Source: Streptomyces seoulensis | Lineage (GTDB): Bacteria > Actinomycetota > Actinomycetes > Streptomycetales > Streptomycetaceae | Direction: 5' to 3' | DNA: 64,000 nucleotides | Assembly (NCBI RefSeq): GCF_022846655.1 | Contig: NZ_AP025667.1 | Coordinates: forward strand, 657,001 to 721,000 | Shown here: positions 1-9,051 of the stretch, one piece after another | Position numbering within the stretch: position 1 is the first letter of the stretch | Layout: the number at the start of each line of letters is the position of its first letter | The notes under the pieces: model-generated | Told to the model about the DNA's origin: nothing | The model's database searches: none | The model's input: the letters and a program-made list of their open reading frames with translations, nothing else | Program-made: the position numbers and the translations under genes

Positions 1-2150
1 CGCTCAAGCTGGCCGTCCTCACCGAGACCGACCTGACCGGGCAGAAGGCCGCCGGCCGCGAGGGCGCCCGTATGCCCGCCCGCCGCCGCAAGGCCATCGA
101 CCCGCTCACCCTCGAATCGGGCGACTACATCGTCCACGAGCAGCACGGCGTCGGCCGCTACATCGAGATGGTGCAGCGCACCGTCCAGGGCGCCACCCGC
201 GAGTACCTGGTCGTGGAGTACGCGCCCGCCAAGCGCGGTCAGCCCGGTGACCGGCTGTACATCCCCACCGACCAGTTGGAGCAGATCACCAAGTACGTCG
301 GCGGCGAGGCCCCCACCCTCCACCGCCTCGGCGGCGCCGACTGGACGAAGACCAAGGCGCGCGCCAAGAAGGCCGTCAAGGAGATCGCCGCCGACCTGAT
401 CAGGCTGTACAGCGCCCGCATGGCCGCCCCCGGCCACGCCTTCGGCGGCGACACCCCCTGGCAGCGCGAGCTGGAGGACGCCTTCCCGTACGCGGAGACC
501 CCGGACCAGCTCACCACCATCGCCGAGGTCAAGGAGGACATGGAGAAGTCGGTCCCGATGGACCGCCTGATCTGCGGCGACGTGGGCTACGGCAAGACCG
601 AGATCGCGGTCCGCGCCGCCTTCAAGGCCGTCCAGGACGGCAAGCAGGTCGCCGTGCTCGTCCCGACCACCCTGCTGGTGCAGCAGCACTTCGGCACGTT
701 CTCCGACCGGTACTCGCAGTTCCCGGTCAACGTGCGCGCCCTCTCCCGCTTCCAGACCGAGACCGAGGCCAAGGCCGTACTGGAGGGGCTCAAGGACGGC
801 TCCGTGGACGTGGTCATCGGCACCCACCGCCTGTTCTCCTCCGAGACCAAGTTCAAGGACCTCGGCCTGGTCATTGTGGACGAGGAGCAGCGCTTCGGCG
901 TCGAGCACAAGGAGCAGCTCAAGAAGCTGCGCGCCAACGTGGACGTCCTCACCATGTCCGCCACGCCCATCCCGCGCACCCTGGAGATGGCGGTCACCGG
1001 CATCCGCGAGATGTCCACGATCACCACCCCGCCCGAGGAGCGCCACCCGGTCCTGACCTTCGTCGGCCCGTACGAGGAGCGGCAGATCGGCGCCGCCATC
1101 CGCCGCGAACTGCTGCGCGAGGGCCAGGTCTTCTACATCCACAACCGTGTCGAGTCCATCGACCGCGCGGCCGCCCGGCTCCGCGAGATCGTCCCCGAGG
1201 CGCGGATCGCCACCGCCCACGGCCAGATGTCCGAACAGGCCCTGGAACAGGTCGTGGTGGACTTCTGGGAGAAGAAGTTCGACGTCCTGGTCTCCACGAC
1301 CATCGTCGAGTCCGGCATCGACATCTCCAACGCCAACACCCTGATCGTGGAGCGCGGCGACAACTTCGGCCTCTCCCAGTTGCACCAGCTCCGCGGCCGC
1401 GTCGGCCGTGGCCGCGAGCGTGGGTACGCCTACTTCCTGTACCCGCCGGAGAAGCCGCTCACCGAGACCGCGCACGAACGGCTCGCCACCATCGCCCAGC
1501 ACACCGAGATGGGCGCGGGCATGTACGTGGCCATGAAGGACCTGGAGATCCGCGGCGCGGGCAACCTGCTCGGCGGCGAGCAGTCCGGCCACATCGCGGG
1601 CGTCGGCTTCGACCTCTACATGCGCATGGTCGGCGAGGCCGTGGCCGACTACCGGCGCCAGTTGGAGACCGGCGAGATCGAGGAGGAAGCGCCGCTCGAG
1701 GTCAAGATCGAGCTGCCGGTCGACGCGCACGTCCCGCACGACTACGCGCCCGGCGAGCGGCTGCGCCTCCAGGCGTACCGGTCCATCGCCTCCGCCAACT
1801 CCGAGGACGACATCAAGGCCGTCCGCGAGGAACTCACCGACCGCTACGGCAAGCTGCCCGAGCCGGTGGAGAACCTGCTGCTGGTCGCCGGTCTGCGCAT
1901 GCTCGCGCGGGCCTGCGGCATCGGTGAGATCGTCCTCCAGGGCAACAACATCCGCTTCGCGCCGGTGGAGTTGCGCGAGTCGCAGGAGCTGCGGCTGAAG
2001 CGGCTGTACCCCGGCTCGGTCATCAAGGCGACCGCGCACCAGGTGCTGGTGCCGCGGCCCAAGACGGCGAAGGTCGGCGGCAAGCCGCTGGTCGGCCGCG
2101 AACTCCTGGGCTGGGTAGGGGAGTTCCTGGGGTCGATCCTGGGGTCCTGA
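1..2150 (+). CDS. mfd: Transcription-repair coupling factor Mfd (3' part)
   Basis: Mfd is the ATP-driven translocase that removes RNA polymerase stalled at DNA lesions and recruits UvrA. The frame is open from base 3 through the window edge, so the N-terminal UvrB-like modules (roughly 450 residues) lie upstream. Visible in order: the RNA-polymerase-interacting/CarD-like segment ([14 protein letters not shown]), Walker A (GYGKTE), DEEQ box, SATPIPRTL, the SGIDI and [14 protein letters not shown] helicase motifs, then the C-terminal TRCF domain. No frameshift is seen. A strong terminator follows at once. Confidence 0.97.
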   Translation, partial: LKLAVLTETDLTGQKAAGREGARMPARRRKAIDPLTLESGDYIVHEQHGVGRYIEMVQRTVQGATREYLVVEYAPAKRGQPGDRLYIPTDQLEQITKYVGGEAPTLHRLGGADWTKTKARAKKAVKEIAADLIRLYSARMAAPGHAFGGDTPWQRELEDAFPYAETPDQLTTIAEVKEDMEKSVPMDRLICGDVGYGKTEIAVRAAFKAVQDGKQVAVLVPTTLLVQQHFGTFSDRYSQFPVNVRALSRFQTETEAKAVLEGLKDGSVDVVIGTHRLFSSETKFKDLGLVIVDEEQRFGVEHKEQLKKLRANVDVLTMSATPIPRTLEMAVTGIREMSTITTPPEERHPVLTFVGPYEERQIGAAIRRELLREGQVFYIHNRVESIDRAAARLREIVPEARIATAHGQMSEQALEQVVVDFWEKKFDVLVSTTIVESGIDISNANTLIVERGDNFGLSQLHQLRGRVGRGRERGYAYFLYPPEKPLTETAHERLATIAQHTEMGAGMYVAMKDLEIRGAGNLLGGEQSGHIAGVGFDLYMRMVGEAVADYRRQLETGEIEEEAPLEVKIELPVDAHVPHDYAPGERLRLQAYRSIASANSEDDIKAVREELTDRYGKLPEPVENLLLVAGLRMLARACGIGEIVLQGNNIRFAPVELRESQELRLKRLYPGSVIKATAHQVLVPRPKTAKVGGKPLVGRELLGWVGEFLGSILGS

Positions 2151-2164
2151 GCCGGTTGCTCCAG

Positions 2165-2196
2165 AGGGCCGGGGGAGCGGATGTTCCCCCGGCCCT
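2165..2196. terminator. Terminator after mfd
   Basis: An 11-bp perfect GC stem (GGGCCGGGGGA with its complement, 8-nt loop) is followed by TTT. It lies between mfd and the convergent TetR gene and may serve both strands. Confidence 0.75.
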
Positions 2197-2217
2197 TTCC
2201 GCTGCCCGGGCCCGGTG

Positions 2218-2811
2218 TCAGTCGGCCGCCGAGTGGAAGAGCATCGCCGTGAGCGCGCGGAACGTGTCCTCCGGGTCGTCCTCCCCCAACTGGCCGTCGA
2301 GGTTGTGGCCGAGGAGCAGCGTGGCGTAGCCGTGAGCCAGGGACCAGGCGGCCATCCCGGCCAGCCGGGCGTCGGGGCCCCGGTCCCCGGGGTCGACGCC
2401 GGCGACTGCCTGGTTCAGGGCGTCGGCTGCCAGTGCGCGGGCCGTGGTCAGTTCGAGGTCCTCGGCGCGCAGCAGCTCCGGACTGAACATCACCTGGAAG
2501 TGCGCGGGGTGCTCGCGGGCGAAGCGGACGTAGCGCACACCCGCCTCACGCAGCCCGGACGACTCCCGCACCGCCTGCGCGAGCAGCCCGAACCCCTCGG
2601 CGGCTATCGCGGTGAGCAGTCCGGTGCGGTCCTTGAAATGGTGCGCGGGCGCCGCGTGCGAGACCCCGGCCCGGCGGGCGAGGTCGCGGAGGCTGAGCGC
2701 GCCGGGGCCGTCGGCGGCGATGACGTCGAGCGCGGCGGACAGCACGGCGCGGCGCAGGTCGCCGTGGTGGTACGACCGCCGTTCCGCGGACGCGGACTTC
2801 GAGGGGCTCAT
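2218..2811 (-). CDS. TetR family transcriptional regulator
   Basis: DNA-binding repressor of about 197 residues. The N-terminal TetR helix-turn-helix is clear (ALSLRDLARRAGVSHAAPAHHF); the C-terminal ligand domain is helical and of unknown specificity. The ATG at 2811 is preferred to the GTG at 2817. There is no Shine-Dalgarno, and a -10-like TATTCT (reverse complement of 2819-2824) ends 7 nt before the ATG, which suggests a leaderless message. It is divergent from an SCO6745-like gene, with paired palindromes between them that it probably binds. Confidence 0.88.
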   Translation of the reverse strand: MSPSKSASAERRSYHHGDLRRAVLSAALDVIAADGPGALSLRDLARRAGVSHAAPAHHFKDRTGLLTAIAAEGFGLLAQAVRESSGLREAGVRYVRFAREHPAHFQVMFSPELLRAEDLELTTARALAADALNQAVAGVDPGDRGPDARLAGMAAWSLAHGYATLLLGHNLDGQLGEDDPEDTFRALTAMLFHSAAD

Positions 2812-2818
2812 GCCCACC

Positions 2819-2881
2819 AGAATACGCGGAATCTAGTCATTGACAAGTTCTCCCCGGTTCGGCAATCTAGTCAGTGTCAAG
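2819..2881. promoter_or_regulatory. Divergent promoters with two TetR-type palindromes
   Basis: Two related 15-bp imperfect palindromes, CTAGTCA-T-TGACAAG (2833-2847) and CTAGTCA-G-TGTCAAG (2867-2881), lie 34 bp apart centre to centre. The first overlaps a minus-strand -35 (TTGTCA, 16 bp from TATTCT) and a plus-strand TTGACA at 2840-2845. A dimeric repressor here could shut off both genes. The binding protein is inferred to be the adjacent TetR. Confidence 0.6.
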
Positions 2882-2926
2882 TCGAAGGCGGCCGGCCGAC
2901 GGTCGCATCCGGGGGAGGAGACTGGC

Positions 2927-3811
2927 ATGTCCGAGAAGACGCTGGAAGCAGTGGAGACGGCCCGCGTGCGGCAGCTCTGGCACCTGCTGGAGCCGTTCCA
3001 CGCACTGCTCTACTACGCACCCGAGGTCGAGCGGGAGATGGCCGCGCTCGGGTACGGCACCGAGGACCGCTGGCCCGCGTACTTCCCGCTTCGCGCGGCC
3101 CCGTTGGGTGAGGTCGGCCCCGAGCGGGTTGCCTCCGCCTTCTACAGCTTCAGCCCGCGCATGGTCGCCGGACACATGGAGCGGTCGTGGGACATCGCCG
3201 GCCCCCGGGACGTGCTGTCGGCCCGCCTGCGCGGTATCGACCGCGCCTATCGCGCCGTCCTCGGAGACCGTGTCGACGGTGCGGACCTCGCCGAGGCCGC
3301 CGCCCTGGCCCGCCGTGCGGCCGAGTCCGCGGGTACCGGCGGCCGCCCCCTCGCGGCGGCCAACGCCGAACTGCCCTGGCCCGAGGCCCCGCACCTCCAG
3401 CTATGGCAGGCGGCCACGATCCTGCGCGAGCACCGGGGTGACGGCCACCTGGCCGCCCTGCTGGTCGCCGGGCTCGATCCCGTGGAGTCCCTGGTGTCCT
3501 TCGCGGCGATAGGCGCCGCGTCCGTGGAGCGCTTCCGCAGTCGCGGCTGGAGCGATGAGGAGTGGGAGGCCGCCCGTGAACGCCTCGGCGTGCGGGGCCT
3601 GGTGGAGCCGGACGGTACGGCCACGCAGGAAGGTCGCGCCCTGCGTCGTCGGATCGAGGACCACACCGACCGACTGGCCGCGGCCCCATGGCAGTCCCTC
3701 GGCCGCGCGGACGCCGACCGTCTCGCCGACCTCCTCGGCGATCACTGGGTCGCGGTCCTCTCCTCCGGTCTGCTGCCCTCCGAATCGACCCTGGGGATAG
3801 GCAAGGTGTGA
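2927..3811 (+). CDS. SCO6745 family protein (function unknown)
   Basis: A 294-residue soluble protein resembling the actinobacterial SCO6745 family. The N-terminal half holds the typical block with LEPFHALLYYAPEV and the SFYSFSPRMV-type stretch; the second half is helical with the conserved RGWSDEEW segment. No catalytic motif is evident. The ATG at 2927 is chosen because GGGGGAGGAG lies just upstream; the frame is open further 5' but without a ribosome site. It faces the TetR gene and is probably its main target. Confidence 0.75.
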   Translation: MSEKTLEAVETARVRQLWHLLEPFHALLYYAPEVEREMAALGYGTEDRWPAYFPLRAAPLGEVGPERVASAFYSFSPRMVAGHMERSWDIAGPRDVLSARLRGIDRAYRAVLGDRVDGADLAEAAALARRAAESAGTGGRPLAAANAELPWPEAPHLQLWQAATILREHRGDGHLAALLVAGLDPVESLVSFAAIGAASVERFRSRGWSDEEWEAARERLGVRGLVEPDGTATQEGRALRRRIEDHTDRLAAAPWQSLGRADADRLADLLGDHWVAVLSSGLLPSESTLGIGKV

Positions 3812-3964
3812 GCGAGGCGCGCGAACCGGCAGACGCCCAGAGCCCCGAATGACCCTGTACGCCCCTTTGGTTCCTCTCCATCAAGCGCGGCCCGGCGGTT
3901 ACGGTGGAGGGCGGATCTCTCCGCCCGCGTCCGCGGACGGACCTGGGCGAACGAGGGGGGCGCC

Positions 3965-4681
3965 GTGAAGCGTCTGTGGGGCGGGGCAGTCACCGCCATG
4001 GTCGTGCTGACCACCGTGACGGGCTGCAAGACCGAACAGGTCAAGGGGTCTTCCGGCGCCGAGGAGACCGGTGCCCGCGGCGCCGCCCTGACCGCCGCCG
4101 ACTCGCTCGAGGTCAAGGGCCGCGCGCCGAAGACCGGTTACGCCCGCGAGCGCTTCGGCAGCGCCTGGGCCGACACCGACTCCAACTCCTGCGACACCCG
4201 GGACGACATCCTCAAGCGCGACCTGAAGGAGGTGAAGTTCAGCGGAGGCAAGTGCAAGGTCACCTTCGGGGTGCTCGAACCCGACCCCTACTCCGGCAAG
4301 ACGGTCACCTACCGGCGCGGCCGCAGCCTGGTCGACATCGACCATGTCGTCGCCCTCTCGGACGCCTGGCAGAAGGGCGCCAAGTACTGGGACACCAGCA
4401 AGCGCATAGCCCTCGCCAACGACCCCCTCAACCTCCTGGCGGTCGACGCGAGCACCAACCGCGGCAAGGGCGACGGCGACACCGCCAGTTGGGTCCCCCC
4501 GGAGAAGAAGTACCGCTGCACCTACGTCGCCGCCCAGGTCGCCGTGAAGAAGAAGTACGGCCTCTGGGTCACCTCGGCGGAGAAGTCCGAGATGAAGAAG
4601 ATCCTCATGAGCTGCCCCGCTCAGAAGCTCCCCACCGGCGGCAACCCCACCAAGGCCCCGTCCCGCTTCCGGGCCCGCTGA
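3965..4681 (+). CDS. Secreted HNH-type (DUF1524/GmrSD-like) nuclease-family lipoprotein
   Basis: A 238-residue exported protein. The signal peptide ends in a lipobox (TVTGC, Cys21), so it is probably anchored outside the membrane. The C-terminal half carries a DUF1524-like HNH core: DIDHVVALSDAW, the NDPLNLLAVDASTNRGKGD segment and a later WVPPEKKYRC stretch. These match the small secreted HNH proteins common in Streptomyces, which are presumed extracellular nucleases. The start is GTG with a G-rich ribosome site. Substrate is unknown. Confidence 0.82.
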   Translation: MKRLWGGAVTAMVVLTTVTGCKTEQVKGSSGAEETGARGAALTAADSLEVKGRAPKTGYARERFGSAWADTDSNSCDTRDDILKRDLKEVKFSGGKCKVTFGVLEPDPYSGKTVTYRRGRSLVDIDHVVALSDAWQKGAKYWDTSKRIALANDPLNLLAVDASTNRGKGDGDTASWVPPEKKYRCTYVAAQVAVKKKYGLWVTSAEKSEMKKILMSCPAQKLPTGGNPTKAPSRFRAR

Positions 4682-4700
4682 GCGGCTGCCGCCCGCCAGG

Positions 4701-5417
4701 TCAGCCCTTGGCGCTCGCGGCCTTCAGCGAGTCCACGAGGTGCCCCGCCAGCTTGGCGGCGTTGGCGGCGCCGTTGTCCTTGCCGGTGGAGGACGTCACG
4801 GTGACCACGGCATTGCCCACGCGGGCGGCCACCAAGGTCGTGCCGTTCTCCCAGTGACCACTGGTGAGTGTCATGGTGTAGGCGTCGTCACCGAGTCCGG
4901 AGGTGGTGGTGCCCGCGAGCTTCACTTTCGAGTGGTCGTTGAGGTCCGTGAACGTGGCACACGCCCCGGCGGCGGCACGCACCTGCTGCATCACCGTGTC
5001 GGCGGTCGTGCCCTGGAACACGTCGATCTCCTGGACCATCTCCTCCGTCTCGTCCTTGTTGGCGTACTCGCCCTGCGCGAACGACACGCCTCCCTTGAAC
5101 CCCGAAGCGTCGAGCCAGGTCGTGTTCTCGAACTTGGTGCAGTCCGGCTTGGCCGTGTCCCGGCTTGCCGGGGAGACGAACTGGTCGCCGCTGTCCGAGA
5201 AGCCGTCCGAGAGCGCGCTGAGGTGGGAAGGGAAGAACGACGCCGGCGCCAGAGCCTTCTTGAGCTGGGTGCCCGTCATCAGGCCGGCGTTCAGGTTCTT
5301 CGCCTTCGGCTCCTTGGGTGAGGCGCCGGAGTCGGAAGAGCTGGGGGAGCAGGCGGCCAGGGCCAGCGGAAGGGCGGCGACGGCGAGAACCTGGGCGAAG
5401 CGGGACTGGATGCGCAT
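4701..5417 (-). CDS. Lipoprotein resembling a PknH-type extracellular sensor domain
   Basis: A 238-residue lipoprotein; the signal peptide ends in LALAAC (Cys23). The mature part starts with a Ser/Pro-rich linker, then a globular domain with two cysteines (PDCTKF and GACATF) spaced as in the PknH-like extracellular domain, and a C-terminal AARVGNAVVTVTSS strand region. There is no kinase domain. It is convergent with the HNH gene (19-bp gap). Family assignment rests on overall pattern; the ligand is unknown. Confidence 0.6.
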   Translation of the reverse strand: MRIQSRFAQVLAVAALPLALAACSPSSSDSGASPKEPKAKNLNAGLMTGTQLKKALAPASFFPSHLSALSDGFSDSGDQFVSPASRDTAKPDCTKFENTTWLDASGFKGGVSFAQGEYANKDETEEMVQEIDVFQGTTADTVMQQVRAAAGACATFTDLNDHSKVKLAGTTTSGLGDDAYTMTLTSGHWENGTTLVAARVGNAVVTVTSSTGKDNGAANAAKLAGHLVDSLKAASAKG

Positions 5418-5609
5418 GAGAGTTCCTACTGAAGAGTTGGTGAGCGGAAGAGAGAAGACGAGAAAAGGCGTGGGAAGAGAGGGGAAGCGAGTCCGGCGTC
5501 CGGGCGGGAAGTGCGCCGGGCGGCGGAAGAGTTCCGCGAACGGAGTGTCGGTTAGGGGGAGTGCCGGGAGTGACCGTCACGTCCCGCACCGGCGGATGGA
5601 GCCGGTGCG

Positions 5610-6053
5610 TCAGCCGGTCTTCTTCCAGCCGCCGCAGCCGGTCGACTTGAAGTAGGTATCCGTGGGGCGGATGGTCACCGCGGCGGTCCCGGTCGTGTCG
5701 TCGGCGGCGATGACCGAACCGAGGCCATGCTTGGCGACCTTGGTGCGCTCCCAGTGGCAGGAGCCGTCGGCGTCGCCGGTCGAGCGATAGGTGCCGGGCT
5801 CGATGTCCGAACCGACCCGGAAATCGCCGTCCCCAGGCAGTACGGCCTTGGCCTTGCCCGACTCGGTGCCCCCCGAGGCCCTGCCCTGACCGCCCGGCTG
5901 TCCGCCGGACTTGCTCCCGGCGGTGGCCGGAGCCTCCTTGCCCGCGCCGCCGGTGCCGCCGTCGCCCTCATGGTTGTCGGCGTTCGCGGACACGACGCCG
6001 ATGACGACGAGTCCGGTGGCCGCGCTGAGCGCGATCCTGCCCTTCATGCCCAC
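5610..6053 (-). CDS. Small secreted protein, function unknown
   Basis: About 147 residues: a signal peptide or single membrane segment (RIALSAATGLVVIGVVSA), then a Gly/Ser/Lys-rich linker of about 50 residues, then a C-terminal beta-rich domain with two cysteines (GSCHWER and STGCGGWKKTG) and PGTYRSTGD. This resembles the small secreted domain found alone or attached to many Streptomyces proteins. GTG at 6053 is preferred over ATG at 6047 because GAGGGG sits 7 nt upstream of it. Confidence 0.6.
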   Translation of the reverse strand: MGMKGRIALSAATGLVVIGVVSANADNHEGDGGTGGAGKEAPATAGSKSGGQPGGQGRASGGTESGKAKAVLPGDGDFRVGSDIEPGTYRSTGDADGSCHWERTKVAKHGLGSVIAADDTTGTAAVTIRPTDTYFKSTGCGGWKKTG

Positions 6054-6129
6054 GGCAAGGCCCCTCCCCGATGCATACGGCCAACCCCCTCCGGTTGGCC
6101 GCTCGTTCGCTGGGTCAATAAGAGCAGAG

Positions 6130-6159
6130 CTTGTGAACCGAGTCAACACGATTCACAAG
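6130..6159. promoter_or_regulatory. Perfect inverted repeat in a divergent promoter region
   Basis: CTTGTGAA (6130-6137) and TTCACAAG (6152-6159) form perfect 8-bp arms around a 14-nt spacer. A further GTGTGAATC occurs nearby. The site lies between the small secreted protein and the HTH-methylase-like gene. The binding protein is unknown; the downstream HTH protein is one candidate. Confidence 0.45.
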
Positions 6160-6246
6160 AAGTGGAGAGTGCACAGGTGTGAATCCATGAGTCTTGTAAG
6201 CGTCGGTATGCTCGGTGCACACATGGAACGAGGGGAGCCGGGGCCG

Positions 6247-8352
6247 GTGCAGGACAACGCAACAGAGGTGACCGCGGCCGGGATCGCGCGGCTCGCCGGG
6301 GTAGGCCGGGCCGCCGTCAGCAACTGGCGCCGCAGGCACCCCGACTTCCCCAAGCCGGTGGGCGGTACCGAGACCAGCCCCTCCTTCGCCCTAGCCGAGG
6401 TCGAGGCATGGCTGCGCAGGCAGGGGAAACTCGCCGAGGTCCCGCTGCGGGAGCGGGTCTGGCAGCAGCTCACCGGCCACCCCGAGGGTCCCGCCACCGC
6501 CCTGGTGCACGCGGGCTGCGTCCTGCTGCTCATCCAGGAACGGCCCACCGTCTGGCTCGACATCGAAGCCGGCTCCGACGAGCGCCTCGCCGCGCGGCTG
6601 CCCGGGGTTCTCGACCAGGTGACCGGGTCGCGGTTCGGCTGTGAGCCCGTGAACGAGTCGGCCCCTGTGAACACCGCGCCGCCTGTTCACACCCCCTCCG
6701 GGCCGCAACTCCTCCCCTCCGCCCCCCTCCTGCGCGGCGCCGCCGAACTCGCCGCCGAACTGGGAGCGCGGCAGACCTTCGAGTTCCTGCTGGGCCGGTA
6801 CCTGGACGTCCACTCGCGCCAGTTCACGCCCACCCCGGCCGAACTGGCGGGCCTCATGGCCGAGCTGGCCGGCCCCGCCGACACCGTCCTCGACCCCGCC
6901 TGCGGCACCGGCGCCCTGCTCCGCGCCGTGGACGCCCGCCCGCAGCAGACCCTCTGCGCCCAGGACAGCGCCCCCGACCTCGTCGCCCTCACCGCGCTGC
7001 GGCTCGCCCTGCGCACCCGGGCCGCCGTGCGCGGCGCCGTGGGCGACACCCTGCGCGCCGACGCGTACCCGGAGCTGCGGGCCGACGTCGTCCTGTGCCA
7101 CCCGCCGTTCAACGAGCGCAACTGGGGCCACGACGAACTCGCCTACGACGCACGCTGGGAGTACGGCTTCCCGGCGCGTACCGAGTCCGAGCTCGCCTGG
7201 GTGCAGCACGCGCTGGCCCGGCTCGCCGACGGCGGCACCGCCGTGCTGCTCATGCCCCCCGCCGCGGCCTCCCGCCGCTCCGGGCGCCGCATCCGCGCCG
7301 ATCTGCTGCGCCGGGGCGCCCTGCGCGCCGTGCTCGCACTGCCGGTCGGCGCGGCGCCGCCGTACAACCTCCCGCTCCACCTGTGGGTGCTCCGCCGCCC
7401 CGACCGGACCCCGGCGGCGCCGGAGGTGCTGCTCGTGGACACCGGCGCGTTCGCCGGGGAGGCACGCGGCGGCCCGGACTGGCAGGCGGTGCGGGACGCC
7501 GCGCTCGACACCTGGCGCTCCTTCGCGCGCGACGGGCGGCTCGCCGAGCGGCCCGGCCTCGCGCGCTCCGTGCCGGTCATCGAACTCCTCGACGACGACG
7601 TGGACCTCGCCCCCGCCCGCCACCTCCCGCCCCCCGCCGCGGCCGACGGGGTGGAGCAGCTCGCCGCGGTCCGGGACGACCTGGCCGCCACTCTCCGCCT
7701 CACCACCGGCCTCACCCCGCCCACCGCCGCCCCGGCCCCGCCCACGCGCTGGCCGCTCACCACCATCGGTGAACTCGCCCGGGGCGGCGCCCTGACGCTG
7801 CGCACCGGCGGAACCTCAGGCACCCTGACCGCCGGCACGCACGCCGGCGGCACCCCCGCCGCCGGCACGCACGCGCGCGTGCCCGTGCTGACCGACCACG
7901 ACGTGCTCGCCGGATCAGCGCCCTCCGGCACCCTCCCCGAGAGCGACGAGGAGACCGTGCTGACCGAGCCGGGCGACGTGGTCGTACCCGTACTCGGCGG
8001 CGGCTCGGTGGCCCGCGTGGTGGACGCGGAGACGGCGGGCGCCGCCCTCGGCCGCAACCTCGTACTGCTGCGCCCGGACGCCGCCTCGCTCGACGCGTGG
8101 TTCCTCGCCGGGTTCCTGCGCGGCACCGCCAACAACCGCCAGGCCAGCAGCTACGCCTCCACCGCCACCCGCCTGGACGTGCGCCGCCTGCAACTGCCCC
8201 GTCTCCCGCTGGAGGAACAGCGCCGCTACGGCGACCGCTTCCGCGCCCTGGACGACTTCGAGCGGGCGCTGCGCCAAGCGGGCAGGCTGGGGGAGCAGTT
8301 GCTGCGCGGCATGTACGACGGGCTCACCGACGGGACGGTCGCGCCGCACTGA
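6247..8352 (+). CDS. HTH-containing N6-DNA-methylase-like protein with altered motif IV
   Basis: A 701-residue protein. Residues about 10-65 form an HTH (AGIARLAGVGRAAVSNWRRR) resembling an AlpA/phage-type DNA-binding module. Residues about 180-400 resemble type I N6-methylases (HsdM): motif I is DPACGTGAL (Asp216). Motif IV, normally N/D-P-P-Y/F, reads H-P-P-F (His285). The C-terminal 200 residues resemble an HsdS-like or methylase tail. No hsdR or hsdS lies nearby. GTG at 6247 has AGGGGAG 8 nt upstream. The altered catalytic residue suggests a DNA-binding or regulatory role; activity is unproven. Confidence 0.72.
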   Translation: MQDNATEVTAAGIARLAGVGRAAVSNWRRRHPDFPKPVGGTETSPSFALAEVEAWLRRQGKLAEVPLRERVWQQLTGHPEGPATALVHAGCVLLLIQERPTVWLDIEAGSDERLAARLPGVLDQVTGSRFGCEPVNESAPVNTAPPVHTPSGPQLLPSAPLLRGAAELAAELGARQTFEFLLGRYLDVHSRQFTPTPAELAGLMAELAGPADTVLDPACGTGALLRAVDARPQQTLCAQDSAPDLVALTALRLALRTRAAVRGAVGDTLRADAYPELRADVVLCHPPFNERNWGHDELAYDARWEYGFPARTESELAWVQHALARLADGGTAVLLMPPAAASRRSGRRIRADLLRRGALRAVLALPVGAAPPYNLPLHLWVLRRPDRTPAAPEVLLVDTGAFAGEARGGPDWQAVRDAALDTWRSFARDGRLAERPGLARSVPVIELLDDDVDLAPARHLPPPAAADGVEQLAAVRDDLAATLRLTTGLTPPTAAPAPPTRWPLTTIGELARGGALTLRTGGTSGTLTAGTHAGGTPAAGTHARVPVLTDHDVLAGSAPSGTLPESDEETVLTEPGDVVVPVLGGGSVARVVDAETAGAALGRNLVLLRPDAASLDAWFLAGFLRGTANNRQASSYASTATRLDVRRLQLPRLPLEEQRRYGDRFRALDDFERALRQAGRLGEQLLRGMYDGLTDGTVAPH

Positions 8353-8382
8353 CCGGAACCCCGGACAACGGTTCGGTACAAC

Positions 8383-8412
8383 TTGTAACACCCTGTCGGT
8401 GTCGGCCTATAC
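8383..8412 (+). promoter_or_regulatory. Candidate promoter for the membrane protein-kinase pair
   Basis: TTGTAA (8383-8388) and CTATAC (8407-8412) are separated by 18 bp, 36 nt before the ATG at 8449. The match to vegetative consensus is moderate. Confidence 0.4.
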
Positions 8413-8448
8413 GCTCGAACCCTGATACCGAACCGTCCAGGAGCAGCC

Positions 8449-9051
8449 ATGCACGGCCACGGGGAGCCGCCGCCCGTCCGCAACGCGGGGACCGTCATCA
8501 CCCTTCGCGTGCTGATGGCCGCATGCTCCCTCCTGTCCTGCGGCGTCTTCGCGTGCGTGCCGCTGTTCCGGATCGCGTTCCTGCGGGGGCGGTGGTACGA
8601 CTGGCTGGTGTCCTGGGTCAGCCTGGTGCTGTCCGTCGGCTGCTTCGTGGCGGTCGGTGAACTGCCGGAGGGCGACCCGTGGAGCGACGTCGCGGCGATC
8701 GCCATCCTGTGCGTCGCCGTGGGCGCGGCCGTCCACTTCCTGGTCGCGGACATCCGGTTCCACAACAGGGCGGCCACGCAAGCCGGTTACGCGTCGGCCC
8801 ATGTCCAGGCGATGCCCATGACGTACGGCTACCCGCAGCCCGCCTCGCTCTACACGGACACGCCGGTCCAGATGCCGCCCCCGCCCCGGCCCGAACACCC
8901 GGCGCCGCAGACGTACATGCAGAGCCCTCCGCCCCAGCCGTCCGCTCCTCCCCGTCCCGCCCCCGCGCGCATCGACCAGGTGCGCGCCGAGCTGGACGAG
9001 CTGAGCGACTACCTGCGCCGGCAGGACGGCAAGCCCGAGGGCGGACGGTGA
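8449..9051 (+). CDS. Membrane protein of unknown function upstream of a Ser/Thr kinase
   Basis: A 200-residue protein with three predicted membrane segments in residues about 15-105 (TLRVLMAACSLLSCGVFACV; WLVSWVSLVLSVGCFVAV; VAAIAILCVAVGAAVHFLV), then a cytoplasmic or external Pro-rich tail and a short acidic C-terminal helix (ELDELSDYL). I do not recognise a family. Its stop overlaps the kinase start (GTGA), so the two are translationally coupled and probably act together. Confidence 0.7.
   Translation: MHGHGEPPPVRNAGTVITLRVLMAACSLLSCGVFACVPLFRIAFLRGRWYDWLVSWVSLVLSVGCFVAVGELPEGDPWSDVAAIAILCVAVGAAVHFLVADIRFHNRAATQAGYASAHVQAMPMTYGYPQPASLYTDTPVQMPPPPRPEHPAPQTYMQSPPPQPSAPPRPAPARIDQVRAELDELSDYLRRQDGKPEGGR

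Noticed and set aside
6247..8352. A complete type I restriction-modification system
   Set aside because: No hsdR or separate hsdS gene flanks the methylase-like gene and its motif IV is altered.
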